From the NCBI GenBank assembly GCA_029932835.1, contig JAOZPI010000006.1, positions 6,419 through 19,566 of the forward strand: a DNA stretch of 13,148 nucleotides, written 5' to 3'. A program made the translations under genes and the position numbers. Below are positions 6,833-13,148 of this stretch, one piece after another; position 1 is the first letter of the stretch, and each line of letters opens with the position of its first letter. Origin of the DNA: an archaeon (GTDB taxonomy: Archaea; Altiarchaeota; Altiarchaeia; JAFGQM01). The notes beneath the pieces were generated by a model. It saw nothing but the letters and a program-made list of their open reading frames with translations, searched no databases and was not told the DNA's origin.

Positions 6833-8317
6833 TTACTTGTATTTGCTTATGTCTATCTTTGGTTTAGCCTTCCTCTTTTTTCTTAGGTACCACCATAGAG
6901 CAACAACCACTACTATGACAATTACCAGAAGGGGTAGAGGGGATTCCTCCTGCAAGATCTGGTCACTTCTAAGGTGTATCTCTTCCTCCACAACTGCGCT
7001 GCCATTGGGCTTACCATAATCCTTATACGAAATCCTGGCAGTTATGTCTCTCTGAGTTGGAAGATCAAACCTAAAGATCTTGTGCTTGTTTATATCTATC
7101 TTGTCTACAAATCCCCTGCTTATCGTCTTCCCATCCTCTATGATCTCCACCCTTACTGCGTTTGCCTCTTTGTTCCCATAATTTGCTATATCCACCTCCA
7201 TAATCTTGTCCTCTTTGTCCACGTCCACATCTATCAACCTAAGATCCACATCACCACTTACAACAATGCCCAATGGTTTGGTCTCAGTTATTTGCTTCTT
7301 CCCCCCTTCTCTCTGGTAGGTTATAGAAAGGGTGCTCTCAACCGGAAGTGCCTCTGCGTCTTGGTCCACATCAAATTCAAACTCCACATACTTTGTTTCT
7401 CCCTTCTCTAGAGAGTCAATAAGCTTTTCGTTGGACCCCCTTATGTGTACCCCCTCTCCTGTATTCAGAGAAAAATAAAGATTTTCAAGCTTCACGTCCC
7501 CCACGTTCTTAACACCTATCCTCACCTTTCCTGTTTTTCCAGGCTCCAAATCAGATTCTATAGAATCTATTACAATCTCTGTTCCAGGACTTACTATAGT
7601 AACAGCAACTGCTTGAGAATCTACCTGAGTAGTTCCCGAAACATCAGTGTACGTAACCCCTACTGTTATGGGCTGGATTCCGACAATAGCGCTGTCGCTG
7701 GCTCGTATTTCGAATGTTTTTTCTATAGACTCTCCAGGTCCTATTGAGCTTATTGTGCTCCTCACCTCACCAACTGGATACACATAAGTACTGCTTGGTG
7801 ATAGAGTCACTACCAAATCCCTTATTGTGCTCCTTCCAGAGTTTTCTATAGTTATCAGCATCTTCCCGGTCCCGCCAGGTGTTATCTGCGTATCGTGCGC
7901 GTAAATAGCGAGATTTGATCGATAGGACACTGTTATTGGTATGTTTATCCTAAAACTAGATGTGTTGGTGGTTCCATACCCATAGCTTCCTCTGGCCTCC
8001 ACAGTATATGTCCCGGGAGATACAGAACTTGCAATTCTTACGGAAAATGCAGCGGAAGAGGTAGAAGCAGGACCTAGGGACCCAAGCTCAGCGGTCCCAG
8101 AGGTTATTATAATGCCACTGCTTCTGCTCACCAGCTCAACCTCAAGATCTTTGATGCTTCTAGAGGTGTCTTCGTTTTCGATATTCACTATAATCTGTGC
8201 GCTTCCTCCTGGGTTGACACTGCTTGGTGTTACTTCATAACTTACATCCAGACTGGGAGCGGCAGCGACCGCACATCCCATTACCAACAACAAAGCCAAT
8301 ACAAAATATTTTTTCAT
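6833..8317 (-). CDS. COG1361-like surface protein with Ig-like repeats, signal peptide and C-terminal anchor
   Basis: The product is 494 residues. Residues 1-20 form a signal peptide (MKKYFVLALLLVMGCAVAAA, cut before PS). Four beta-sandwich repeats of about 105 residues follow (about 23-130, 133-242, 245-352 and 355-450). The first three carry the NPGGSAQIIVNIEN / TPGGTGKMLITIEN / EPGKTGKVRIGVKNVG pattern found in COG1361 and CARDB/NEW3-type domains. A membrane helix (about 459-477) and a short basic cytoplasmic tail end the protein, so the repeats face outward. COG1361-like proteins are usually called S-layer-like but have no proven enzymatic role. Its place between the glycosidase and the permeases suggests an accessory subunit that binds ligand, or an adaptor for the outer domains of the permeases; this is inference. 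A G-rich site (GGGG at 8325-8328 on the minus strand) precedes the ATG at a usable distance. Confidence 0.88.
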   Translation of the reverse strand: MKKYFVLALLLVMGCAVAAAPSLDVSYEVTPSSVNPGGSAQIIVNIENEDTSRSIKDLEVELVSRSSGIIITSGTAELGSLGPASTSSAAFSVRIASSVSPGTYTVEARGSYGYGTTNTSSFRINIPITVSYRSNLAIYAHDTQITPGGTGKMLITIENSGRSTIRDLVVTLSPSSTYVYPVGEVRSTISSIGPGESIEKTFEIRASDSAIVGIQPITVGVTYTDVSGTTQVDSQAVAVTIVSPGTEIVIDSIESDLEPGKTGKVRIGVKNVGDVKLENLYFSLNTGEGVHIRGSNEKLIDSLEKGETKYVEFEFDVDQDAEALPVESTLSITYQREGGKKQITETKPLGIVVSGDVDLRLIDVDVDKEDKIMEVDIANYGNKEANAVRVEIIEDGKTISRGFVDKIDINKHKIFRFDLPTQRDITARISYKDYGKPNGSAVVEEEIHLRSDQILQEESPLPLLVIVIVVVVALWWYLRKKRKAKPKIDISKYK

Positions 8318-8340
8318 TTTTTAACCCCATTTAATTCCTA

Positions 8341-10929
8341 TCACGAAGCCAGTAATATTATGTGATCCTCTGGCTCTATATGAATTTGAATTGTTCCATT
8401 GCAATTTTCGCTTACTACTCCTCCCTCTAAGAGGTTTACTACTCTCTTCCCTTTAAGAGCTCCCATTTTTATCTTTACTTCCTCCCCTTCATCTGGGCGG
8501 TAGTTGTGGATTCCCAAGAGTATTTTTCCTCCCCCTGTTCTATAATCTGCCAAAATGTACGGATTTGAGACATAGATAGAGGGCTTTAGGCACAGAGCCT
8601 TACGGTAAATCAGATCCAACCACTCATATCTTTCCTTCCATGTGAACCATGCATCTCCAATGCCGAATAGCGAGATAGCAGTGGAGTAGCATCCCCCCTC
8701 CTTCCCATTAACCACAACAGCTGGAGCTCCACCCTTCCGATCAAACCATGCTATTGCCTTCCCCCCTGCCAATTTGATGTTGTCCCGGTATTTCCACAAA
8801 CTGGTTCTACGATTATACGGTATCTCATCTGAATACAGGACCTTGCTTTCCCACCTCGTCTTCCACGGATATGGCGATTCGTATTCGCTTACATGGTCGT
8901 CATCCCAGAGATTTTTGTCCACCAGCGCGTCTGACACATCTATACCAAAAACCCCTTTTATAGTCTTCTCCCATACTCCCCTGTTCCTCCTATGCCCATA
9001 TTCATCCATTATCCCCGGGAGATCCGCGTTTGCATGTATCTTCGTTCCGCCCTTTGCGATCTCATTAAGAAGGGAGAAGACATCGTTGAACATCTTCTGA
9101 TTTCGGGGGAACACAATAGCTTTGTACTTCTTGTAATCGCCTTCCTTTAATTCTCTCCTGTTTATAAAGGTCGGTTTGAATCCCAAGCGCTCCAGAGTGC
9201 CGAACATGCCCTTCATCTCGGCCTGATACCGCAGAAGTATGGTATCTGTGGCATCATCCCAAAAGAATGCTATGTCTGCTGGCCGTGGTTTGGAATTTAC
9301 AAGATACTGGGAGATGTTCAGCCTGTCCATGGCCTCAAAAGCCTCCCTTACCGCATAGTAAGCGGGCTTTGGCTTCTTTTTGGTGTCTACAATGCCGAAC
9401 CCAACCTCTCTTTTTGTTAGCCCCCATGCCTCTCTATCGCTCCAGTGGAACACACACACCCCTATGGCTCCACTCTCCAATGCCTCCCATATAGCGTTCT
9501 TCAAAAGCCTTGCCTGTCTGGTCCTATTCATCCCTGGATACATGGTCTCTGTGTCAGTAAATCCAGTCTCAGTGAGCATAACAGGCAGCTTGGAATGGTG
9601 CAATGCCCTTTCTATCCCCCATTTTCCTGTCGCTAGTTCGTCGTCCATTAACCCCCATGGATAATTGTTTATGCTCCAGAAATCAAGGGGAGCTCCTCTT
9701 CTTCTGCACGCTTCGGCTATCTTTTCAACATCCTCTGTATGATACCTTTCATCTTCCTCTCCCCATTGCATCCCTACGCTAGAATAAGAAACTAGGTGGT
9801 GTGGATCCACCCTTTTTATAGCCTCTGCTCCTGTAGCAACAAACTCAGCTATACTTTCCTCTCTCCACTCGGTCAGATCATACCAGCTTGCTTTGTCTCT
9901 GGCTATGTACTCAAGCCCGTTTGCCCCTGACTTAAATGGAGTTGGCATGTCTACCTCGCTGAAGTCTTTGTATGGGTAGTGGGGCAAATAACCCGGGGTT
10001 TCTTCATTGTCTCCCTTCCACTTCTTGTTAAGGGCTGCTATATCGCCGTACTTCTCTGAAAGCCATTTTCTAAAGGCCCTTTTTGAATCTGCATCATAAC
10101 CATCATATTTATTGCTCCATAGGCCCAAGTATCCGTACTCATTTCCAACAATCCAGGCGGCGATGACATCGCCAAGATCCTCTCTCTCCCCGCCTGCCGA
10201 ATAGCGAGATGCTACTGCCTGAAGAAAGTCCCTAAACTGCTTCCGTACTTCTGGGTTTTCATACCTTATTATATCTGATTTCCATTCCCCCTCCGGGTGG
10301 TCTGGATATGGCGGGTGGAGGGTGTACCATTCATCAGGGAACCAGTCGGGAGGCCATTGATAACCTACAAGAGCAAAGACCCTTAGCCCCCTCTTTTTTG
10401 CCTCCTCCAAAAGCATGTCATACCTGCTCCAGTTAAAGACGTTGTCTTTGGTCTCTATGTGCTTCCACACAAAATCAACACGTATGGCATTTGCTCCCAT
10501 GCCCTCCATCATACTCAGGTCGGTTTCTAATTCTCTCTTGTCTTGCCACTGCCCTAGGGCGGCGTTCCAAGTCTGATATGCAATTCCGTGTGGTAGCCAA
10601 TATCCTCCCCTTCCTCCGTTCTCTGTCGGATCCCAGAAGTACCCGTCCTTAATACTTACATAATTTGACCATGGCGTTGGGGCGTTTGCGCTGGTGTTCC
10701 TGCCCCCCCTTGATACGTTGATGTTCGTCCCTGTGCTTGTATTCCCCTTAACACCTATGTGATCGTCCTCCCCCCATTTGGTCGGTTTGTTTGCTCCCTG
10801 GTTTGGGGTATAAAGAGTATAAAGTAAAATGAGAACAATAGCAAGACCTACTCCAATCATCACGCAACCCCTTACTCTAGGCTTCCATCCCCCCTCTCCT
10901 ATTTTATACTCTCTGAACACAGTCCCCAT
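8341..10929 (-). CDS. Membrane-anchored clan GH-A glycoside hydrolase, GH42-like
   Basis: The product is 862 residues. A basic start and a helix at about 21-40 anchor it with the catalytic part outside. A Gly/Ser/Thr/Asn-rich linker (about 43-88) carries three NXS sequons (63, 71, 78). The TIM-barrel (about 95-535) opens with GIAYQTWN and GANAIRVDFVW. Glu264 in WIVGNEYGY is the likely acid/base and Glu455 in PVMLTETGF the likely nucleophile, the standard retaining clan GH-A pair. ADIAFFWDDATD (551-562) begins a beta-galactosidase trimerisation-like alpha/beta domain (to about 665). A C-terminal beta domain (about 785-861) includes VVNLLEGG and HIEPEDHIILL. This order resembles GH42 beta-galactosidases, but the family and sugar specificity are uncertain, and the GH42 zinc-Cys cluster is not evident. 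The gene starts four bases after the ATPase stop, firmly inside the ABC operon, which is unusual for a MacB-type locus. The likely substrate is an extracellular or surface glycan. Confidence 0.85.
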   Translation of the reverse strand: MGTVFREYKIGEGGWKPRVRGCVMIGVGLAIVLILLYTLYTPNQGANKPTKWGEDDHIGVKGNTSTGTNINVSRGGRNTSANAPTPWSNYVSIKDGYFWDPTENGGRGGYWLPHGIAYQTWNAALGQWQDKRELETDLSMMEGMGANAIRVDFVWKHIETKDNVFNWSRYDMLLEEAKKRGLRVFALVGYQWPPDWFPDEWYTLHPPYPDHPEGEWKSDIIRYENPEVRKQFRDFLQAVASRYSAGGEREDLGDVIAAWIVGNEYGYLGLWSNKYDGYDADSKRAFRKWLSEKYGDIAALNKKWKGDNEETPGYLPHYPYKDFSEVDMPTPFKSGANGLEYIARDKASWYDLTEWREESIAEFVATGAEAIKRVDPHHLVSYSSVGMQWGEEDERYHTEDVEKIAEACRRRGAPLDFWSINNYPWGLMDDELATGKWGIERALHHSKLPVMLTETGFTDTETMYPGMNRTRQARLLKNAIWEALESGAIGVCVFHWSDREAWGLTKREVGFGIVDTKKKPKPAYYAVREAFEAMDRLNISQYLVNSKPRPADIAFFWDDATDTILLRYQAEMKGMFGTLERLGFKPTFINRRELKEGDYKKYKAIVFPRNQKMFNDVFSLLNEIAKGGTKIHANADLPGIMDEYGHRRNRGVWEKTIKGVFGIDVSDALVDKNLWDDDHVSEYESPYPWKTRWESKVLYSDEIPYNRRTSLWKYRDNIKLAGGKAIAWFDRKGGAPAVVVNGKEGGCYSTAISLFGIGDAWFTWKERYEWLDLIYRKALCLKPSIYVSNPYILADYRTGGGKILLGIHNYRPDEGEEVKIKMGALKGKRVVNLLEGGVVSENCNGTIQIHIEPEDHIILLAS

Positions 10930-10933
10930 CTTC

Positions 10934-11662
10934 TTAATAACCTATTTTCTCCCCTTTTTTATTTTCTTTCCCCTTTTTATTTTCTCTCTCGCTGACAAAC
11001 CTTCCATCCTCTATATGTAGTTCCCTCTCTGCTCTCATTGCGAGCTTCTCGTCGTGCGTTATTAGTATAAGTGTGATTCCCTTATTATAAAGGTCCTCAA
11101 GTACTTCTATAACCTTCCTTCCACTCTTGCTGTCAAGATTCCCGGTGGGTTCGTCTGCCAGCACCATCTTGGGATTATTTATAAGTGCTCTTGCAATCGC
11201 AACTCTCTGGCGTTCCCCACCACTCATCTCCAGTGGCTTGTGCTTTGCTCTCTCTCCTATTCCTACAAGATTCAGAAGTTCAACTGCACGTCCCATTGCC
11301 TCCCTCTTTGATACTCCATCAAATCTCATAGGAAGCGCCACATTTTCCTCTGCCGTAAGACCTGGAATAAGATTAAATGTCTGAAAAACAAATCCAATAG
11401 TCCTTCTCCTTATAGTAGCAAGTTCATTTTCACTGAGAACAGATATATCAACTCCCCGCAAATAGATGCTTCCAGAAGTAGGAGAATCGAGGCACCCAAT
11501 AATATTCAAAAGAGTGGACTTTCCACTTCCGCTAGGGCCTGTAATTGATATGTATTCGCCATCTCTTACGCTTAGGTTTATTCCTCTAATTGCAGGCACC
11601 TCTACTCTTCCAAGAAGGTAAACCTTCCACACATCCTTCATCTCCAATATGTTCTCTTTCAT
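10934..11662 (-). CDS. MacB/LolD-type ABC transporter ATP-binding protein
   Basis: The product is 242 residues from the ATG at 11660-11662. It is a complete ABC ATPase: Walker A GPSGSGKST (about 42-50), Q-loop in FVFQTFNLIPGLTAEENV (Gln about 94), signature MSGGERQ (about 146-152), Walker B MVLADEP (about 166-172), D-loop GNLDS, and H-loop His at about 203 in LITHDEK. The NLIPGLTAEENV and EPTGNLDS wording is typical of the MacB/LolD/FtsE group that pairs with FtsX-type permeases. It would power the two permeases of this operon. The ATG overlaps the PadR stop (ATGA), and a strong Shine-Dalgarno (GGGAGGAGG at 11664-11672) precedes it. I therefore reject the in-frame GTG four codons upstream. 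The C-terminus ends in a Lys-rich duplicated hexapeptide. Confidence 0.96.
   Translation of the reverse strand: MKENILEMKDVWKVYLLGRVEVPAIRGINLSVRDGEYISITGPSGSGKSTLLNIIGCLDSPTSGSIYLRGVDISVLSENELATIRRRTIGFVFQTFNLIPGLTAEENVALPMRFDGVSKREAMGRAVELLNLVGIGERAKHKPLEMSGGERQRVAIARALINNPKMVLADEPTGNLDSKSGRKVIEVLEDLYNKGITLILITHDEKLAMRAERELHIEDGRFVSERENKKGKENKKGEKIGY
10944..10978 (-). repeat. Tandem repeat encoding the Lys-rich ATPase tail
   Basis: Two adjacent copies of a 17-18 bp AT-rich unit (plus strand attttctccccttttt, then a close copy) encode ENKKGK-ENKKGE near the C-terminus of the ABC ATPase. A degenerate third copy starts at 10979. It looks like a slippage-prone extension beyond the conserved ABC fold. 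Confidence 0.75.
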
Positions 11663-12147
11663 GCCTCCTCCCACACCTCCCTTATCTCCTCTTTAGCTTT
11701 TTTTAGAATCCTCTTGGTCTTGTCTACCTTTTCTAAGGACCCTTCCGATCTATCTAGAATTCCCCTCATGATCTCGTCTCCTATGCTCTTCATACTTGCG
11801 ACAATCTCGTTTATCCTGTTTTTTTCCCAGAAGTTCATAAAGTTTTGCACGACGTCGTTCACAATCTTTTTGTTCCTTTTTAGATACCTCTCCCCCTCCT
11901 TTGTAAGTCTATATTCCTTTCTTCCGTTCACGATTTCATACTTTATAATTCCCTCCTCTTCTAATGCCTTCAACTGCGGATAAATCGCCCCGCTGCTTGG
12001 TTTGTACCCTCCACCTGACCTTTCTCCTATTGATTTCATGAGCTGGTATCCGTGCATTGGCTCACTCAGAAAGTGCAAGATCAGATATCTGAGATCCCCC
12101 CTACTGAGAACACCCTTCCCTTCTGGTCTTATACTCTCGTTGGACAT
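11659..12147 (-). CDS. PadR-family transcriptional regulator
   Basis: The product is 162 residues. A winged helix-turn-helix domain spans about 18-90: LRYLILHFLSEPMHGYQL, then SSGAIYPQLKALEEEGIIKYE and the wing NGRKEYRLTKEG. GAIYPQLKALEEEG is the hallmark of PadR proteins. A Lys/Glu-rich helical C-terminal part (about 93-160) is the usual dimerisation arm. PadR proteins commonly repress nearby transporter genes and release DNA on binding a small ligand. This gene heads the operon and overlaps the ATPase by ATGA. A 22-bp palindrome covers its core promoter, so autorepression is likely. The ATG at 12145-12147 has no Shine-Dalgarno, consistent with a leaderless operon transcript. The effector ligand is unknown. 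Confidence 0.95.
   Translation of the reverse strand: MSNESIRPEGKGVLSRGDLRYLILHFLSEPMHGYQLMKSIGERSGGGYKPSSGAIYPQLKALEEEGIIKYEIVNGRKEYRLTKEGERYLKRNKKIVNDVVQNFMNFWEKNRINEIVASMKSIGDEIMRGILDRSEGSLEKVDKTKRILKKAKEEIREVWEEA
11664..11672 (-). promoter_or_regulatory. Shine-Dalgarno site that decides the ATPase start
   Basis: GGGAGGAGG on the minus strand sits just before the ATG at 11660-11662, inside the end of the PadR gene. It matches the archaeal 16S anti-Shine-Dalgarno and is the strongest such site in the window. It supports internal translation initiation at the overlapping ATGA. Confidence 0.8.
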
Positions 12148-12155
12148 TTTAAAAA

Positions 12156-12177
12156 TAGATATATCTAGATATATCTA
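12156..12177. promoter_or_regulatory. Perfect 22-bp palindrome: probable PadR operator over the operon core promoter
   Basis: The site consists of two abutting copies of the decamer AGATATATCT, which is itself a palindrome, flanked by T and A. It is therefore both a tandem repeat and a perfect inverted repeat. The copy farther from the gene (12167-12176) contains GATATATC, centred about 25 bp before the PadR ATG, the right place for a leaderless TATA box. The nearer copy (12157-12166) lies between the TATA box and the start. A protein bound here would block TBP or RNA polymerase. A second TATA candidate (TTTTTATAG, 12179-12187, minus strand) lies just upstream. PadR binding is inferred from position and symmetry. 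Confidence 0.75.
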
Positions 12178-12178
12178 C

Positions 12179-12203
12179 TATAAAAATAAAGAGATAAAAA
12201 GGT
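12179..12203 (-). terminator. T-rich stretch after the CBS gene, possible archaeal terminator
   Basis: On the minus strand, about 40 bp after the CBS gene stop, the sequence is rich in T-runs (CTTTTTATCTC, then TTTATTTTTATAG). U-rich runs without a hairpin can terminate archaeal transcription. The same bases also abut the PadR operator, so terminator and promoter may be nested. Composition is the only evidence. Confidence 0.4.
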
Positions 12204-12241
12204 CAGAGATAGGGAGATCTTAATCCAAGGCGAAGCAAACA

Positions 12242-13147
12242 CTAACTATAAAGGGCCCTAAAGACATCATACTCTGTGACAATCCCCACCATCCTTCCCC
12301 CTCTCTCAACAGGAAAACCACCAAGTCTGCGGGCAATCATAATTTCTATTATTGCCTCAATCCTGTCATCTGGACGGACGGTTATAACATAATCACTCAT
12401 TATGGACCCAATTCTCTCCTTTTCCAAGATCTCTGCTGCCTTGGAACTTCCGAGCCTTGCAAAATCGTTGTAGGATATAAATCTGAGAATATTGCTGGTT
12501 CTAAGCATACCCACAAGCTCATTGTCATGGATTACTGGAAGCCTCCTAACCCCCTTATTGATCATAATCCGAGCAGCATCCCCAAGCGACATTCCAGGGG
12601 TGGCGGAGATGACATCTGTAGTCATGATATCCTCAACGAGAATTCCTGTCTTCCATCTGGCTGCCCGTTTAATGAAGTCTATCTCTGATACAAATGCGAC
12701 AACCTCCCCCTTTTTGTCAACTATAGGGCACCCTCCGACCCCCTGCCTTAACATCCTCTCAGCCACTTTTTCAACCCTTTCCGTCTCCTTTGCGTACACG
12801 ACCTTCTCGCTCATAATCTTTGCTATCGGGAGGTTCACAGCCGCAAATATATTCCCCCCAAACTCCTTTTCAATAATCTGATATTTCTCCCCTCCCCCAA
12901 ACAGATTTACAAGGTCCCGTGCGCTCAAGATCCCACTCAATTTCCGTGTCCCCGCATCCACTACTGGGGTCCTTCTTATGCCGTTATCAACCATAATCTT
13001 ACAGGCCTGTTTGACTGTTGTGGTAGAATAGGCGACAATAGGCTCCCTTGATGCGAACTCCAGAAGGCTTCCTCTCTTCAAGGATCTGAACACTTGGGGT
13101 CTCTTTCGTCGTGGTGGAAAGACCTTTGGACCCCTCCTTGTTGCCAT
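12242..13147 (-). CDS. Four-CBS-domain protein
   Basis: The product is 301 residues with four CBS domains in two Bateman pairs: about 28-84, 107-163, 168-225 and 245-300. Each shows the family pattern, for example IMVDNGIRRTPVVD...GILSARDLV, MLRQGVGGCPIVD...FVSEIDFI, IMINKGVRRLPVI...GMLRTSNIL and MIARRLGGFPV...GIVTEYDVF. CBS pairs typically bind adenine nucleotides such as AMP, ATP or SAM and act as sensors. No catalytic, channel or DNA-binding domain is attached. The N-terminal 25 residues are strongly basic (RRGPKVFPPRRKRPQVFRSLKRG) and could contact RNA, DNA or a ribosomal partner, which is speculation. The ATG at 13145-13147 is two bases from the window end, so an upstream start cannot be excluded. 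It lies 94 bp upstream of the PadR operon on the same strand but appears to be a separate unit. Confidence 0.9.
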   Translation of the reverse strand: MATRRGPKVFPPRRKRPQVFRSLKRGSLLEFASREPIVAYSTTTVKQACKIMVDNGIRRTPVVDAGTRKLSGILSARDLVNLFGGGEKYQIIEKEFGGNIFAAVNLPIAKIMSEKVVYAKETERVEKVAERMLRQGVGGCPIVDKKGEVVAFVSEIDFIKRAARWKTGILVEDIMTTDVISATPGMSLGDAARIMINKGVRRLPVIHDNELVGMLRTSNILRFISYNDFARLGSSKAAEILEKERIGSIMSDYVITVRPDDRIEAIIEIMIARRLGGFPVERGGRMVGIVTEYDVFRALYS

Positions 13148-13148
13148 T

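Noticed and set aside
6302..6886. Plus-strand open frame of 194 codons opposite the first permease
   Set aside because: It is antisense to a conserved MacB-type permease and covers its start region. It has no initiation signal or recognisable domain.
8273..8317. Possible lipoprotein signal (VMGC) in the COG1361-like protein
   Set aside because: Met at the -2 position fits the lipobox poorly. An AAA-PS signal peptidase site follows and the protein already has a C-terminal membrane anchor.
11663..11674. GTG start adding four residues (Met-Gly-Gly-Gly) to the ABC ATPase
   Set aside because: Those codons are the Shine-Dalgarno sequence itself. The ATG overlapping the PadR stop is the better start.
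12178..12241. Possible small RNA or tRNA between the PadR and CBS genes
   Set aside because: The spacer is too short for a tRNA, shows no cloverleaf or GTTC loop, and is explained by the operator, promoter and T-rich terminator-like bases.

Overview
The window looks archaeal. The signs are: MacB-type ABC genes next to COG1361-like and CARDB surface proteins; TATA-like boxes 24-26 bp upstream of start codons with no Shine-Dalgarno (leaderless transcripts); Shine-Dalgarno-type sites mainly inside the operon; and heavy use of AGA/AGG arginine and ATA isoleucine codons. The lineage cannot be fixed from this sequence alone. A DGYLN motif in CTP synthase, where most family members have DPYLN, hints at an uncultured or DPANN-like archaeon, but only weakly. 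No RNA gene, CRISPR array, insertion sequence or integrase was seen. Coding density is very high and no gene-free stretch exceeds 300 bases.

Layout. (1) 1-824: the 5' part of a dihydroorotate dehydrogenase gene (pyrD, minus strand, cut by the window edge) is divergent from pyrG, with both promoters in an intergenic region of about 120 bp. (2) 825-2420: CTP synthase (pyrG, plus strand). Its last 45 bases overlap tail-to-tail with the next gene. (3) 2376-4553: a secreted, C-terminally anchored protein with an eight-repeat PQQ/FG-GAP-like beta-propeller and two CARDB-like domains, which has its own promoter. (4) 12147 down to 4620: a tightly packed six-gene minus-strand operon, in transcription order: PadR-family regulator, MacB/LolD-type ABC ATPase, membrane-anchored clan GH-A (GH42-like) glycoside hydrolase, COG1361-like Ig-repeat surface protein, and two MacB/FtsX-type permeases. 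(5) 12242-13147: a protein with four CBS domains, upstream of the operon and on the same strand.

How the genes may work together. The ATPase and the two permeases have the parts for one heteromeric MacB-type transporter. The COG1361-like protein and the glycosidase are co-transcribed membrane-anchored proteins facing outward. The gene order therefore suggests a PadR-controlled, envelope-facing machine that couples ATP hydrolysis to handling of a surface glycan, glycoconjugate or other extracellular ligand. The PadR gene is preceded by a perfect 22-bp palindrome, made of two abutting copies of the self-complementary decamer AGATATATCT and overlapping the likely TATA box. It is a probable autoregulatory operator. 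The propeller/CARDB protein just downstream has the same kind of topology (outside domains, C-terminal membrane helix, basic cytoplasmic tail) and may be functionally linked, but it has its own promoter. The operon is the best candidate for an undescribed system in this window.
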